Origin: Stagnihabitans tardus
GTDB lineage: Bacteria; Pseudomonadota; Alphaproteobacteria; Rhodobacterales; Rhodobacteraceae
Direction: 5' to 3'
DNA length: 64,000 nt
Assembly (NCBI RefSeq): GCF_009925085.1
Contig: NZ_JAABNR010000011.1
Location: forward strand, 62,001-126,000
The first letter of the stretch is position 1. Each line of letters begins with the position of its first letter. Of the stretch, positions 17,762 through 24,793 are shown piece by piece. The position numbers and the translations under genes were made by a program. The notes beneath the pieces are model-generated. The model ran no database searches, had not been told where the DNA came from, and saw nothing but the letters and a program-made list of their open reading frames with translations.

Positions 17762-19243
17762 TCAAGCCATGCGACGCCTTTTCGCCAAGATGGCAAACAG
17801 AACGCTACCTGCCAGCAACAGGAGGAAGGGCGCCTCGCCCCAGCGCGCATAGGGCGGTGCGGGCAGGCTGCCGGGCAGGCTTGCGTCCAGGTGGCCCTCG
17901 GGGCCGAAGGGCAGGCTGGCCACGACGCGGCCCCGGGCATCGCTGACCAGGGTGACGCCGGTATTGCCGACGCGGACCAGGGGCAGGCCCTGTTCGATGG
18001 CGCGCAGCCGCGCCTGGTCCTCGTGCTGGAAGGGGCCCGAGAAAGTGCCGAACCAGCCGTCATTGGTGATCTGCAAGAGCCAGTCGGGGCGGGTCTCTGT
18101 GCGCAGGTCCTGGGGGAAGACCGCCTCGTAGCAGATCAGCGGCAGGACGCGGCCCAGGCGCCCGAGGTCCAGGACCTGCGGCCCGGGGCCTGCCGAATAG
18201 GCGGCGCCGACCTGGGCCGCAAAGGCCCGGAGGCCGAAGAGGTCATAGGCGAGGTCTCCGAAAGGGATATACTCGCCGAAGGGGACCAGGTGGTGCTTGT
18301 CATAGGCCGCGATGAGCTGGCCGCCCGGGGCCCAGACGGCCAGGGAGTTCCAGCCGCGCAGGGTCTCTGCCGTCCGCTCGACCCTTTGGAGGCCGGTGGC
18401 GACCATGGCTCCGCCTGCGGCCTCGGTGATCTGGCGCGGCAGGTCAGGGGCATTCTCGACCATGTAGGGCAGGGCGGTTTCGGGCCAGATGACCAGGTCG
18501 GGCTTGCCCAGGGGACCGGGGGGGGCGGCGGTGGCGGCCATGAGGCGGTCGAAGAAGATGGCGGCCTGGTCCGGATCCCATTTCAGCGATTGCGCGGCTG
18601 CGGGCTGGACGAGGCGGAGCGTGACGGGGCGGTCGGGCGGCAGGGGCTGCGAGAGGGTCCATTGCCCCCAGCTCCAGGCCGCCGCGAGGACGGCCAGGGC
18701 CAGGAAGCGCCCGCGCGGATGGGTTGCAAGGCCCGCGATGGCCAGGACCAGCAGGGTCAGGCCGAAGGGACCCACGAGCGCGCTGACCTGGGCCAGCGGC
18801 GTGTCGATCCAGACATGGCCTGGCAGGGCCCAGGGGAAGCCGGTGAGCACATGGCCGCGCGCGAGCTCTGTGGCCGAGAGGCCCGCGACCATGCCGGGGA
18901 GCCCGAGCCGGGCGCCGAGGCCGAGGCCCGCGCTCCAGAAGAGCGCGAGGCCAGAGGCCATCAGGACCAGGGCGAAGGGGGCCATCCAGCCATAGGTCTC
19001 GGGTTCCACCAGGAAGGGCTGGACGATCCAGTTCAGGGTGGAGGCGAACCAGCCGATCCCCAGGGCCCAGCCGAGCCAGAAGGGGGACTTCGGCAGCAGG
19101 CGGAAGGCCAGGGCCAGGGCCGCAAGGGTCAGGGGCCAGAGGTGGAAGGGCGCAAGGCCAAGCCCCGCCACGGCGCCAAGGGCCAGGGTGGCGCCGAAGG
19201 GTCTCCAGCCGGGGAAGGAATGGGGGAGGCGGAGGAAGCGCAT
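17762..19243 (-). CDS. lnt: Apolipoprotein N-acyltransferase
   Basis: A 493-residue inner-membrane enzyme that adds the third acyl chain to lipoproteins. From the ATG at 19243 ('MRFLRLPHSFPGW') there are about seven N-terminal hydrophobic helices, then a nitrilase-like periplasmic domain. Its Glu-Lys-Cys triad is in 'DLVIWPETALPYM', 'AAYDKHHLVPFGEYIPFGD' and 'PLICYEAVFPQDL'. The frame is open for 34 more codons upstream, but those lack hydrophobic or conserved character. It lies 89 bases upstream of metK, past the riboswitch. Confidence 0.94.
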   Translation of the reverse strand: MRFLRLPHSFPGWRPFGATLALGAVAGLGLAPFHLWPLTLAALALAFRLLPKSPFWLGWALGIGWFASTLNWIVQPFLVEPETYGWMAPFALVLMASGLALFWSAGLGLGARLGLPGMVAGLSATELARGHVLTGFPWALPGHVWIDTPLAQVSALVGPFGLTLLVLAIAGLATHPRGRFLALAVLAAAWSWGQWTLSQPLPPDRPVTLRLVQPAAAQSLKWDPDQAAIFFDRLMAATAAPPGPLGKPDLVIWPETALPYMVENAPDLPRQITEAAGGAMVATGLQRVERTAETLRGWNSLAVWAPGGQLIAAYDKHHLVPFGEYIPFGDLAYDLFGLRAFAAQVGAAYSAGPGPQVLDLGRLGRVLPLICYEAVFPQDLRTETRPDWLLQITNDGWFGTFSGPFQHEDQARLRAIEQGLPLVRVGNTGVTLVSDARGRVVASLPFGPEGHLDASLPGSLPAPPYARWGEAPFLLLLAGSVLFAILAKRRRMA

Positions 19244-19332
19244 GGGGCGGCCTTCGGGGCGGAGTCTGGGCCTTTGGGGGTAAGGGGGGGCGGGCGCTTT
19301 GGCAAGGGGCAGGGAATCACGAGGCGGCAGGC

Positions 19333-19348
19333 TGCGTGAGATCACGCA
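19333..19348. repeat. TGCGTGA-GA-TCACGCA palindrome
   Basis: A member of the GGTGCGTGAGATCACGCACC hairpin family in the 364-base gap between lnt and the Imm11-like remnant. That gap otherwise holds the CCCGGGG palindromes at 19365-19377 and 19425-19442 and two more copies of this hairpin (19557-19576, 19589-19606). Confidence 0.55.
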
Positions 19349-19424
19349 TCATCGGCGGGGAACCCGGGGTATCCCCCGGGTTACGGGGTGGGGCTGAAAC
19401 GTCTGGCGCTGGCGGGGCGGGAGA

Positions 19425-19442
19425 CCCGGGGTGTACCCCGGG
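19425..19442. repeat. CCCGGGGTGTACCCCGGG palindrome followed by CTACG
   Basis: One of at least four near-identical palindromes (also 52161, 52218, 61658), each followed or preceded by a CTACG/CGTAG tail. A degenerate copy (GTATCCCCCGGGTTACGG) lies 50 bases upstream. Confidence 0.55.
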
Positions 19443-19556
19443 CTACGCGGCGGAGGCCGAGCGCTGCCCCCGGCGAGTGGGGAGCCCGCGTCACATTCTC
19501 CCCGCCGCGCCCCGGGCCTGAGCCCTGGGGCCTCGACGGTTTGGGGGATGGGTGGG

Positions 19557-19606
19557 GTGCGTGATCTCACGCACCATCCGGGCACGCGGTGCGTGAGATC
19601 ACGCAG
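19557..19606. repeat. Two GTGCGTGA..TCACGCAC hairpins in tandem
   Basis: GGTGCGTGA-TC-TCACGCACC at 19557-19576 and GTGCGTGA-GA-TCACGCA at 19589-19606. The pair sits directly behind the 3' end of the Imm11-like gene on the minus strand (repaired stop at 19608), so it probably formed that gene's transcript end. Confidence 0.55.
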
Positions 19607-19607
19607 C

Positions 19608-20239
19608 CTACCCCGGGACCACGCGGCAGGAGACCAAGTAAAAAGCCTTGTCCAGTTTCGCTATGAACAGGGCTCTTGCCAGCTTGGGGCTGACGAAGAA
19701 GCCACTGGCCAACTTCACATCCCCCCAAAGGTCTGCCCCTGCAATGCCGCAGCGGTAACAGCGACATCATCTGGCTGAATCAAAAGAGACGGCGAGAACC
19801 TGTCCTGCGGGGAGTGTTCCAGCCCTTTGCTTTCCGCAAGATTCAGTGCCGACTTCTTTTCCCCGAAATTCAGAGCCCAAAATGGCCCTGGGATGGGAGT
19901 TTGACCGTCGCTTCGAAACAGCTCCAGAGGATAGAGACCGCCTTGCCCCAAGTCATGATCTCTCAGGACTTGGGCAGCCTTTTCCGTGACACAGAGGAAG
20001 CCATTCACCATGAACAGGGCAGGAAGGCTGCGAACAGGACGGCCTCGGTCTTCTATTGCTCTTTGAGGCAAGAGGTCCGGCGTCAGCATCTGACCACAAA
20101 GGTGAGCCAAAGCGTTCTGCGACCGCTGTGATGAAGGCACCACGCGATCTTCCATCTGGCAGCCGGACGTAATTTGCACCTCTTGCAGAGCAACGCTCAA
20201 GTAAACCGTGTCGGACAAGCTCTGGCCTCGTTCTTCCAA
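19608..20239 (-). pseudogene. Imm11/DUF1629-like protein gene with a one-base frameshift
   Basis: The minus-strand frame from the TTG at 20239 gives 'LFMVNGFLCVTEKAAQVLRD', 'DLGQGGLYPLELFRSDGQTP' and 'FWALNFGEKKSALNLAESKG', the pattern of Imm11 (DUF1629) proteins. It stops at 19715. Adding one G to the G run at 19736-19739 lets it continue as 'ALQGADLWGDVKLASGFFVS', 'PKLARALFIAKLDKAFYLVS' and a stop at 19608, which is the family's normal C-terminus. So the gene has lost one base, or the assembly has. Imm11 proteins are immunity partners of polymorphic toxins; no toxin is visible here. Base composition is less G+C-rich than the flanks. Confidence 0.6.
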
Positions 20240-20374
20240 AATGCGGTGGGTGCAATGGTGCCGAGTGCAGTTTCAACGCGTCGGGGTCCAGGGGGTCAAG
20301 CCCGGGACGGCGGGGAGCGGGAGAGGCGGTGTCGCCCGCCTTGGCCCGGGTGGGGGCGCCGCTTCCACCCTCCC

Positions 20375-20434
20375 GTGGCAACCTGGGCGGAGGGGGCGTG
20401 GTTGGGGGAGCCTCGGGGGCCCCCGACGGACACC
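20375..20434. repeat. Imperfect repeat, copy 1 (pairs with 21084-21142)
   Basis: The stretch with GGCGGAGGGGGCGTGGTTGG, then GGGAGCCTCGGGGGCCCCCG and ACGGA recurs almost unchanged at 21084-21142, and its ends recur around the hairpin at 24583-24620. In the 417-base gap 20240-20656 there are also two copies (20281-20330 and 20459-20510) of a GTC-AAGCCCGGGACGGCGGGG unit. I see no gene in that gap. Confidence 0.55.
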
Positions 20435-20656
20435 GCTTGGCCCCAAGTTTCAAGGCGTCGAGGTCCAGGGGCTCAAGCCCGGGACGGCGGGGAGCGGGGG
20501 GAGGCGGAAGGCCCTGGCGCGGTCAGGGTGCGGTCAGGGTCAAGCGGGCTGGGTCGGGGGCAATTCCCTTGACACCAAGTTCAGGGCGGCATCGAATTGG
20601 CGGAAGGCGGCTTGTCTAGGTCGGAGACCTGGTGCCTTATCCGGAGGGTCAGGGAA

Positions 20657-20977
20657 ATGGTCAGGCGATGGGGGATCGGCCTTGCGCTCCTTGTCCTCGC
20701 GTTTCTCGGCAATGGGTGGTGGGTCATCTCACATGATGCCGCCGAAGCGCTGGATATCGCCTGGCTCGCCCGGACCTGTCCGGGCCTGACAGGGACCGAG
20801 CGGCAGGACTTGGCCCGGGATGTCGAACTGGACAGGTTCCTCTGGGACACGGAATACATCTTCGACGGGCGGGACGGGGCCTTTGTCCATGCCGTGAGGG
20901 GCGGGCATACCAAGGCCTTGTGCCTGGCCGGGGTCGGCTGCCTTTTGCCTCCCCAGGGGCTTGAGGGCTGTGGCTGA
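20657..20977 (+). CDS. Small membrane-anchored or secreted hypothetical protein
   Basis: A 106-residue product from the ATG at 20657 (CAGGGAA upstream). 'MVRRWGIGLALLVLAFLGNG' is an N-terminal membrane anchor or signal, followed by a short soluble part with 'DIAWLARTCPGLTGTERQDL' and a C-terminal 'KALCLAGVGCLLPP' containing two cysteines. No family recognised. It stands alone on the plus strand between the Imm11 remnant and corC, flanked by two copies of an intergenic repeat. Confidence is moderate because there is no conserved context. Confidence 0.45.
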   Translation: MVRRWGIGLALLVLAFLGNGWWVISHDAAEALDIAWLARTCPGLTGTERQDLARDVELDRFLWDTEYIFDGRDGAFVHAVRGGHTKALCLAGVGCLLPPQGLEGCG

Positions 20978-21083
20978 TCCCTCGGGGCCGGGGGGCTGCC
21001 GTGGAAGGAAAGGCCGCGCGGGGCGCAGCATCAGCCTGGGGCTGCGACCACAGCAGATCATGACGGGCCGACCTCTCCCCCCT

Positions 21084-21142
21084 CCGTGGCAACGCGGGCG
21101 GAGGGGGCGTGGTTGGGGGAGCCTCGGGGGCCCCCGACGGAC
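21084..21142. repeat. Imperfect repeat, copy 2 (pairs with 20375-20434)
   Basis: Second copy of the GGCAACGCGGGCGGAGGGGG unit followed by CGTGGTTGGGGGAGCC and CGGGGGCCCCCGACGGACGC. It lies in the gap between the small ORF and corC. Confidence 0.55.
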
Positions 21143-21212
21143 GCATCCTCCGGTGACAGCATCCTCCGGGGACAGCCGCTTCAGGCCACAGCCGCCTCGG
21201 GCGATGGCCGCC

Positions 21213-22109
21213 TCAGGCGGCGGTGTCGGCCTTGGGCGCCTCGGCCTCGGGCGCCATGATCGCACCCGGGAGCCGCACGCGGATGCGCTTGATGCGGCGG
21301 GGGTCGGCGTCGATGACCTCGAACTCGGCGCCCGACTCGTGGGGCACGATCTCGCCCCGCGCGGGCATGCGGCCGGTGCGCAGCATCACGAGGCCCCCCA
21401 GGGTGTCGATGTCCTGGTCATCCTCCAGCGTGCGCAGGGTCAGACCCAAAGCCGGTTCGAACTCGTCCAGGGGCGCCGTGGCCTGGGCCAGGAAGACGCC
21501 GGGCTTTTCCTCTTTCCAGAGGCTGCCCTCGTCTTCGTCATGCTCGTCCTCGATCTCGCCGATCACGGTCTCGATCAGGTCCTCGATGGTCACGAGGCCA
21601 TCGACCCCGCCATATTCGTCGATCACCAGCGCCATATGGACCCGCTCGCGCTGCATCTTCTGCAAGAGGACCCCAACCGGCATCGAGGGCGGCGCATAGA
21701 GGATCGGCCGCAACAGTTTCTTCAAGGAAAACCGCCCGCCCGCGCCGAAGCCGTGCTGAAGCGCCAGGTCCTTCAAGAGCACCAGGCCCTGGGGGCTGTC
21801 CAGGTTGCCCTTGTAGACCACGATCCGCGAAAACCCGTGTTCCTTGAAGGCGGCGACCAGGTCCTCTTTCGAGATATCCAGCGCCACGGCCACGATATCG
21901 ACCTTGGGGATGGCCACGTCGTCCACCCGCAGCTTGCGCAGGTTCGACATGCCATGGGTCGCCACGACCTGGATGGCGGGAAGGGCCGGAAGCGCGTTCT
22001 TCTGGGCGGGCGAGCGCCGGAAGAGGCGCTGCAGCAGCCCGCGTCGCAAGGGAGGTTCGTCCGTCGTGCCCGGCGCGGAAGGGGCCGGTCCTTCGATGCT
22101 ACTGCCCAT
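21213..22109 (-). CDS. corC: CorC/HlyC-family CBS-domain protein
   Basis: From the ATG at 22109 the protein has 298 residues. Two CBS motifs are visible: 'LRVDDVAIPKVDIVAVALDI' to 'GFSRIVVYKGNLDSPQGLVL', and 'PPSMPVGVLLQKMQRERVHM' to 'ALVIDEYGGVDGLVTIEDLI'. A C-terminal CorC_HlyC domain follows ('IDTLGGLVMLRTGRMPARGE'). It has no membrane helices. It belongs to the ybeY-corC-lnt group linked to ribosome, RNA and envelope maintenance; in this window ybeY lies 85 bases upstream and lnt 2 kb downstream. The earlier ATG at 22142 has no ribosome site. Confidence 0.92.
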   Translation of the reverse strand: MGSSIEGPAPSAPGTTDEPPLRRGLLQRLFRRSPAQKNALPALPAIQVVATHGMSNLRKLRVDDVAIPKVDIVAVALDISKEDLVAAFKEHGFSRIVVYKGNLDSPQGLVLLKDLALQHGFGAGGRFSLKKLLRPILYAPPSMPVGVLLQKMQRERVHMALVIDEYGGVDGLVTIEDLIETVIGEIEDEHDEDEGSLWKEEKPGVFLAQATAPLDEFEPALGLTLRTLEDDQDIDTLGGLVMLRTGRMPARGEIVPHESGAEFEVIDADPRRIKRIRVRLPGAIMAPEAEAPKADTAA

Positions 22110-22194
22110 GGCGGTCGCGGAAATCCTTTGAAAACCCGTCATCGGGCAGGGGCATTATGCGGCAGGAGCGCCCCATGTTGCAAGGGGCCCGGGC

Positions 22195-22698
22195 TCAATA
22201 GGGGTCCGGCAGGCCGAGACGGGCGAGGATTCGAACCTCCAGCGCCTCCATCCGCGTCGCATCGCCGTCGCGGACATGGTCATAGCCCAGGCAATGCAAA
22301 AGCCCATGGGTCACAAGATGGGTGACGTGATCGGCCAGGGGCTTGGCGGCTTCGAGCGCCTCGCGCGCGCAGGTGTCATAGGACAGGGCGATGTCGCCGA
22401 GCGATTCGGGGTCATCGGCCGGGCCGATCTCCGGCGCCTCGGGGGCTTCGCCATCGGCATCGGCGGCCAGGTCCCAGGCGGGCCAGGAGAGCACGTTGGT
22501 GGGCTTGGCCTTGCCGCGGAATTCCTCGTTCAAGGTGGCGATGCGCGCATCGTCGCAGCCCATGACCGAGAGGGTCAGCCCGGTCTCGGGCAGGCCCAGT
22601 TCGGCCAGGCTGGCCTGCACCGCCCGCAGCGCCAGAGGTTCAAGCCCCAGGGTCTCCCAGCGGGCATCCTCGATGACGCATTCGACCAGTGCTTCCAT
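22195..22698 (-). CDS. ybeY: Endoribonuclease YbeY
   Basis: A 167-residue zinc protein for 16S rRNA 3'-end maturation and ribosome quality control. The metal site is 'HLVTHGLLHCLGYDH' (three His in H-x3-H-x5-H), preceded by 'PTNVLSWPAWD' and 'LGDIALSYDTCAREA'. The start at 22698 is set by the GAGGAG ribosome site; upstream codons in the same frame have no family resemblance. Its usual neighbour phoH has moved 10 kb away. Confidence 0.94.
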   Translation of the reverse strand: MEALVECVIEDARWETLGLEPLALRAVQASLAELGLPETGLTLSVMGCDDARIATLNEEFRGKAKPTNVLSWPAWDLAADADGEAPEAPEIGPADDPESLGDIALSYDTCAREALEAAKPLADHVTHLVTHGLLHCLGYDHVRDGDATRMEALEVRILARLGLPDPY

Positions 22699-22826
22699 GG
22701 GTGGCTCCTCCTCAGGATAGGCTTGCATAAGGCCATGCGGGGGCGGCGCCAATCCACGCTTGCGCAAGGGTGGATTGCGGGGGGCGCATGGCTGAACCCC
22801 GGGGGGCTTCGCGCCCCCCGGACCCC

Positions 22827-22855
22827 CCGCGGGATATTTGTGAAAAGATGAAAGG
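22827..22855. repeat. GGGATATTTG..TGAAAG repeat unit
   Basis: CGCGGGATATTTGTGAAAAG followed by ATGAAAGGG, immediately past the hxlR stop on the opposite strand. One of twelve units of the same family in this window. Confidence 0.6.
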
Positions 22856-22862
22856 GCTTGGG

Positions 22863-23285
22863 TCAGGCGCGGTTCGGAGAAGCCTGTTCTCCGGCCAGGG
22901 CCTCGGCCCCATGGCCCGTTTCGGCCTCGGCAAAGCTGCGGCGGTTGGCCTCGATGCAGGTCTGATGGTCGAGGGCCCATTTGGCCAGCGCCATGACCGG
23001 CTCCTGGAAGGTGCGGCCCAGGTCGGTGAGTTCGTATTCGACGCGGGGCGGGATCGTGGCGAAGTGGCGCCGCGCGATCAGCCCGTCGCGTTCCAGGTCG
23101 CGCAGGCTTTCGGACAGCATGCGCTGCGAGATGCCCAGCTCGCGCTTGAGCTCGTTGAAGCGCATGGTCCCGCGCGAGAGCGCATAGACGATCTGCACCG
23201 ACCAGCGGTCGCCGACACGGGTCAGGACCTCGTTCATCACGCGGCAGTTCTGGTGGCGCTGATCAGGGCAATCGGGGTGATCCAT
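22863..23285 (-). CDS. HxlR-family transcriptional regulator
   Basis: A 140-residue winged-helix protein: 'CRVMNEVLTRVGDRWSVQIV', 'GTMRFNELKRELGISQRMLS' and 'DLERDGLIARRHFATIPPRV' give the HxlR fold, with Cys14 in the N-terminal 'HQNCRV', the place of the redox/aldehyde-sensing Cys in HypR/YodB types. It is divergent from a nitroreductase gene 110 bases away and is likely to repress it in response to electrophiles (inference from context). Confidence 0.9.
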   Translation of the reverse strand: MDHPDCPDQRHQNCRVMNEVLTRVGDRWSVQIVYALSRGTMRFNELKRELGISQRMLSESLRDLERDGLIARRHFATIPPRVEYELTDLGRTFQEPVMALAKWALDHQTCIEANRRSFAEAETGHGAEALAGEQASPNRA

Positions 23286-23311
23286 GGTGATCTCATTATG
23301 AGGGGGCTTGC

Positions 23312-23378
23312 ATTCGCCGTCCAGTTACTTATGTATACCGGTATGAAATTGACACCAGGTTGCAAAAAGAAACCTGGT
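23312..23378. promoter_or_regulatory. Shared hxlR/nitroreductase control region with inverted repeat
   Basis: The 110-base divergent gap contains AGTTACTTATGTATACCGGT (23322-23341), where the GTATAC core resembles HxlR-type sites. Further on is a perfect 8-base inverted repeat ACCAGGTT / AACCTGGT at 23354-23361 and 23371-23378. The first is a good operator candidate; the second could be an operator or an mRNA hairpin just before the ribosome site. Confidence 0.5.
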
Positions 23379-23395
23379 TCCTGAAAGGAACGACC

Positions 23396-24052
23396 ATGCT
23401 GGACCAAGCCAAGACCTCGCCGCTGCTGGACAAGCTGCAATGGCGCTATGCGACCAAGAAATATGACGCCGCCAAGGTGGTGGCGGAGGAAAAGATCGAG
23501 GCGATCCTCGAGGCCATCCGCCTGGCGCCGACCTCCTCGGGCCTGCAGCCTTTCCAGGTGCTGGTCGTGACGAACAAGGAAATCCGCGCCAAGATCCAGC
23601 CGGTGGCCTTTGGTCAGGCGCAAGTGGTGGACGCGAGCCATCTGCTGGTCTTCGCGGCCTGGGACAATTACACCGACGCCCGCATCGACGCGGTGGTGGA
23701 CCGCACGGCTTCGGAGCGTGGTGCCCCGCGTGAGGCGGTTGCCGAGTACTACGACATGCTCAAGGGCATGTATCTGCCGCGTGAAGCCGAGGTGAACCAT
23801 CAGCATGCCGCCCGCCAGGCCTATATCGCGCTGGGCGTGGCGCTGACCGCCGCCGCCTTCGAAGAAGTCGATGCGACCCCGATGGAGGGCTTCGACCCCG
23901 CCGCCGTGGACGAAATCCTGGGGCTCAAGGCCCATGGCCTGCGTTCGGTCGTGCTGATGCCGGTGGGCTACCGCGCCTCGGAGGGCGACTGGCTGAACGG
24001 GCTGAAGAAGGTCCGGAAGGCGCGCGAAGACCTGATCGTCGAAGTCAAGTAA
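23396..24052 (+). CDS. NAD(P)H-dependent nitroreductase/oxidoreductase
   Basis: A 218-residue flavin enzyme of the NfsB/NfnB type. The FMN-binding segments are 'KLQWRYATKKYDAAK', 'EAIRLAPTSSGLQPFQVLVV' and 'GLRSVVLMPVGYRASEGDWL'. The start at 23396 has AAAGGA 7 bases upstream. Such enzymes reduce nitroaromatics, quinones or flavins. The divergent HxlR gene suggests induction by quinones or similar electrophiles. A terminator follows at 24071. Confidence 0.92.
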   Translation: MLDQAKTSPLLDKLQWRYATKKYDAAKVVAEEKIEAILEAIRLAPTSSGLQPFQVLVVTNKEIRAKIQPVAFGQAQVVDASHLLVFAAWDNYTDARIDAVVDRTASERGAPREAVAEYYDMLKGMYLPREAEVNHQHAARQAYIALGVALTAAAFEEVDATPMEGFDPAAVDEILGLKAHGLRSVVLMPVGYRASEGDWLNGLKKVRKAREDLIVEVK

Positions 24053-24070
24053 GCGACGTCAAGACTCTGG

Positions 24071-24095
24071 GGGGCGGCCTGCGGGTCGCCCCTTT
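24071..24095. terminator. Bidirectional terminator between nitroreductase and DoxX genes
   Basis: GGGGCGGCC-TGCG-GGTCGCCCC followed by TTTCC, between two convergent stop codons (24052 and 24097). One G-T pair in the stem. Confidence 0.7.
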
Positions 24096-24096
24096 C

Positions 24097-24471
24097 CTAT
24101 CGCACCAGCGGGAAGACCGCCCGGATGCGCGGGTCGCGCAGGATCAGGCCGACCCACATCAGGATGCCGAGGTAGACCGAAAACAGCGTATGGCTGTAAA
24201 GCGGGGCCTGGCCCTGGAGGTTGGTCGCCATGGCGCCACCCAGGATCGCCATCATCAGCGCGGCACCCAGGACCCCGGTGGCCGGGATCAGGTAAAGCAC
24301 CGTCGCGATCAGCTCCAGCACGCCGATCAGCAGAAGTGGCGCATTCTCCCAGCCCAAGGCCACCAGCGACTCATCGGCCACCGCCATGCCCGAAAGCTTG
24401 GGTGCCACCGAGGCCCCCAGCATGAAGAGCCCGAAAAGCCCCGAAAGGGCCCAACCGAGTTTCTGCATCAT
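24097..24471 (-). CDS. DoxX-family membrane protein
   Basis: A 124-residue protein with four hydrophobic helices: 'GWALSGLFGLFMLGASVAPK', 'APLLLIGVLELIATVLYLIP', 'GALMMAILGGAMATNLQG'-like and 'LFSVYLGILMWVGLIL'. This is the DoxX/DoxD fold. Family members influence thiol and quinone redox balance but the role here is unknown. Two start codons lie in tandem after GGGGGA. A 20-base palindrome (24482-24501) lies 10 bases upstream and is likely to be its operator. Confidence 0.85.
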   Translation of the reverse strand: MMQKLGWALSGLFGLFMLGASVAPKLSGMAVADESLVALGWENAPLLLIGVLELIATVLYLIPATGVLGAALMMAILGGAMATNLQGQAPLYSHTLFSVYLGILMWVGLILRDPRIRAVFPLVR

Positions 24472-24481
24472 GATTCCCCCA

Positions 24482-24501
24482 TTAGTTTGATATCAAGCTA
24501 A
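24482..24501. promoter_or_regulatory. 20-base palindromic operator before the DoxX gene
   Basis: TTAGTTTGATATCAAGCTAA is self-complementary except for one mismatched pair, centred on TTGATATCAA. Size and symmetry fit a dimeric MarR-type repressor. The VOC gene at 1 kb carries a weaker relative. Confidence 0.55.
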
Positions 24502-24530
24502 GTGTTTCAAGGGCGTGCGGTCAAGGGACC

Positions 24531-24548
24531 GGTGCGCTGAAGCGCACC
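24531..24548. repeat. GGTGCGCT-GA-AGCGCACC hairpin
   Basis: A member of the GGTGCGY hairpin family with a changed but fully compensated stem, followed by the family's CCTGCG tail. It lies in the 322-base gap 24472-24793, which also holds a TCGAT-loop hairpin at 24600-24616 and must contain the rpsA promoter. Confidence 0.55.
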
Positions 24549-24599
24549 CTGCGGCGCGGCAGGCGACCGATTTCCACCTTCCCTGGCAAGGCGGGCGGA

Positions 24600-24616
24600 G
24601 GGGGCTCGATGCCCCC
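24600..24616. repeat. Hairpin repeat with TCGAT loop upstream of rpsA
   Basis: GGGGGC-TCGAT-GCCCCC, flanked by GGCAAGGCGGGCGGA and CGACGGCCGC, the same flanks as the repeat copies at 20375 and 21084. Confidence 0.55.
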
Positions 24617-24793
24617 GACGGCCGCCCCTTGGGGCGGAATCCGCCTTGCTTTGTTGGGGAAATGGCGATAGCAGGCCCCCAGCGGCAGGGCAGGGGGATT
24701 CCCTTGGCCCTTTTCGTGTTTGTGCCGCTGACGATCCGAAGACCGGTGGAGACAACCGCCAGGCCCGCAATATGTTGAAAGGACTAACGCCGC

